Source of the DNA: Candidatus Egaibacter danicus
Lineage (GTDB): Bacteria; Pseudomonadota; Gammaproteobacteria; Burkholderiales; Burkholderiaceae
Reading direction: 5' to 3'
Assembly: GCA_011391115.1 (NCBI GenBank)
Contig: JAABRC010000054.1
Location: 1 to 8,929 of the forward strand
DNA length: 8,929 bases
Program-made: the position numbers and the translations under genes
Shown here: one piece after another, positions 7,595 through 8,929 of the stretch
Numbering within the stretch: position 1 is the first letter of the stretch
How the letters are laid out: each line of letters begins with the position of its first letter
Notes under the pieces: generated by a model
What the model saw: only the letters and a program-made list of their open reading frames with translations
Database searches by the model: none
Told to the model about the DNA's origin: nothing

Positions 7595-8929
7595 ATGAGT
7601 AGCCCGAGCGTCGTGGCATTGTCTGCACGTTTTTTGCGCGGCGCTGTCATGGGCAGTCCGCAAGCCACGACCGTGTTGAAACTGAGGCTTCAAGAGTTCG
7701 ACCTTGAAGCCGTTCACCGAGTGAGAGGCCTATTGGCATCGCATTTGCCGCGCTGGCTAACTGAGGCCGACGCGCCACCCAGCAATGGCCAGGCCCCATC
7801 AGATAGCGCCACCCTGGCTTTGCTGTCGGAATTGATTCTTGCCATACAGCTGGAAGCTGGCATTGCAGTGGCAAAGCTGCCGGATGGCCGCCAGATGGCA
7901 CTGAACGAGGGTGAGGCGACGCTGCACCTGCCCAGCCAAAGCCTCAAGGCCTCGGAAATTGCGATCAACTGGGCTGGCGAGCTACTCAATGCGCTGCTCG
8001 CGCGTGCAGCTGAATGTGATGTGGCAGCCGCCGTGGACCAAGCGCGCCAGCGGCTCAAGCCCTTTGCCGAATCAGGGGTCAACAATTTCTTTATTCTCCA
8101 GGCGGCCTACGCCTTGGGCATTGCCGTGTTCCGGCCTGTGCAGGGTCTGTTGGTGCTGGGTACAGGGTGCCGATCCAGGTGGTTGCGGAGTTTGATCTCT
8201 GACGAGACCACGATGCTGGGGGCGCAGTTTGCCCAGGCCAAGAACGTGACGGCCAGTTTGTTGCGCACGGCGGGTCTTCCCGGTGGCGTCCACAGCCTGG
8301 TGAAGACCAGGGAACAGGCCATGGAGGCGGCCGAAGTTTTGGGCTATCCGGTGGTTGTGAAACCCGCAGACGCCGACCGAGGCGCCGGGGTGGCGGCCGG
8401 GTTGACCGATGCGCCGTTGGTTGCATTGGCTTATGACGCTGCGGTCAAGGTTTCGCACAACGTGTTGGTGGAGCGCTGGGCGCCAGGGCAGACCCACCGA
8501 TTGACTGTTCAGGATGAAAAGGTGATACGCGTGGTGCGGCGTATTGCCGGCGGCGTTGTGGGCGACGGGCTGCACACGGTGACGGAATTGGTGGCGATAT
8601 TTCAGCAAACGCCGCTGCAGCAGCGTTTTGCGCGTCGGCTGGGGCATCAGCCCCTGACCCTGGACGAAGAGGCTCTGGGGCTGCTGAGCCAGCACGGACT
8701 CAGCGCGCAAAGCCGACCCGCAGCGGGTGATTACGTGCGGTTACGACGCCGTGACAATGTGAACGCGGGCGGGATCAACGAGGAGCTGGTGCCGGACGAC
8801 GCTGCCATGGTCCACCCCGACAACGTGCGGCTGGCGATTGAAGCCACTCGGGTGCTGCGCCTGGATTTTGCAGGCATTGATCTGATCACCACCGACATCA
8901 GCCGGTCGTGGCTGGAGGTGGGGGCATTG
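7595..8929 (+). CDS. Cyanophycin-synthetase-like ATP-grasp ligase, 3' end outside the window
   Basis: An open frame of 445 codons with no stop before the right edge. It begins MSSPSVVALSARF, 4 bases after the previous stop. Residues 1-187 form an N domain like that of cyanophycin synthetases and like residues 508-682 of the fusion protein upstream. VLGTGCRSRWL (187-197) leads into the ATP-grasp domain, with K256 in VVVKPADADRGAGV, LVERWAPGQTHRL, VVGDGLHT, VHPDN and the beginning of the last strand (AGIDLITTDI). The window stops just before the expected E-x-N metal-binding motif. It should form an amide bond through an acyl-phosphate, using ATP. Whether a Mur-like domain follows cannot be seen. 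It is a paralogue of the ATP-grasp part of the fusion gene: both have LPG(A/G)VH and RGxGV where the cyanophycin synthetases I recall have VP-P-G and N-GRGV. The substrate is unknown and I do not call it cphA. Confidence 0.9.
   Translation, partial: MSSPSVVALSARFLRGAVMGSPQATTVLKLRLQEFDLEAVHRVRGLLASHLPRWLTEADAPPSNGQAPSDSATLALLSELILAIQLEAGIAVAKLPDGRQMALNEGEATLHLPSQSLKASEIAINWAGELLNALLARAAECDVAAAVDQARQRLKPFAESGVNNFFILQAAYALGIAVFRPVQGLLVLGTGCRSRWLRSLISDETTMLGAQFAQAKNVTASLLRTAGLPGGVHSLVKTREQAMEAAEVLGYPVVVKPADADRGAGVAAGLTDAPLVALAYDAAVKVSHNVLVERWAPGQTHRLTVQDEKVIRVVRRIAGGVVGDGLHTVTELVAIFQQTPLQQRFARRLGHQPLTLDEEALGLLSQHGLSAQSRPAAGDYVRLRRRDNVNAGGINEELVPDDAAMVHPDNVRLAIEATRVLRLDFAGIDLITTDISRSWLEVGAL

Noticed and set aside
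8072..8710. 212-codon frame on the minus strand
   Set aside because: Opposite to the ATP-grasp motifs of gene 6, which are clearly coding on the + strand.

Overview
The window carries six genes on the + strand, tightly packed, with no strand switch and no obvious terminator. This looks like part of one long operon. The first gene is open at the left edge and the last runs off the right edge. Moderately high GC, the periplasmic BUG/TctC-type binding protein and the sequence style suggest a betaproteobacterium of the order Burkholderiales, perhaps Comamonadaceae. That placement is inference; there is no marker gene.

Layout: (1) 2-1237, a family 2 type glycosyltransferase whose reading frame continues upstream of the window. 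(2) 1327-2538, a GT-B fold (GT4-like) glycosyltransferase. (3) 2525-5821, a 1098-residue fusion of an acyl-AMP-forming (ANL) adenylation domain, a cyanophycin-synthetase-like N domain, an ATP-grasp ligase domain and a short C-terminal segment. That segment looks like the start of a Mur-ligase domain that has lost its nucleotide-binding P-loop. (4) 5828-6406, an extended-SDR sugar epimerase-like protein with the catalytic middle missing. (5) 6505-7590, an exported BUG/TctC-like solute-binding protein. (6) 7595 to the right edge, a second, stand-alone cyanophycin-synthetase-like ATP-grasp protein, cut off just before its last metal-binding motif. A 40-codon frame (6390-6512) bridges genes 4 and 5 and is a weak candidate gene.

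How they may work together (inference): the glycosyltransferases and SDR remnant point to a glycan or glycosylated product. The ANL domain would activate a carboxylic acid, and the two ATP-grasp proteins would form amide or peptide bonds. Neither protein shows a carrier-protein domain, so this is not a standard NRPS. The locus could make an amino-acyl or peptide-decorated glycan, or a small carrier-free peptide-like metabolite. The ANL to ATP-grasp to degenerate-Mur fusion, with a paralogous ATP-grasp partner nearby, is the most unusual element and the best candidate for an undescribed system.
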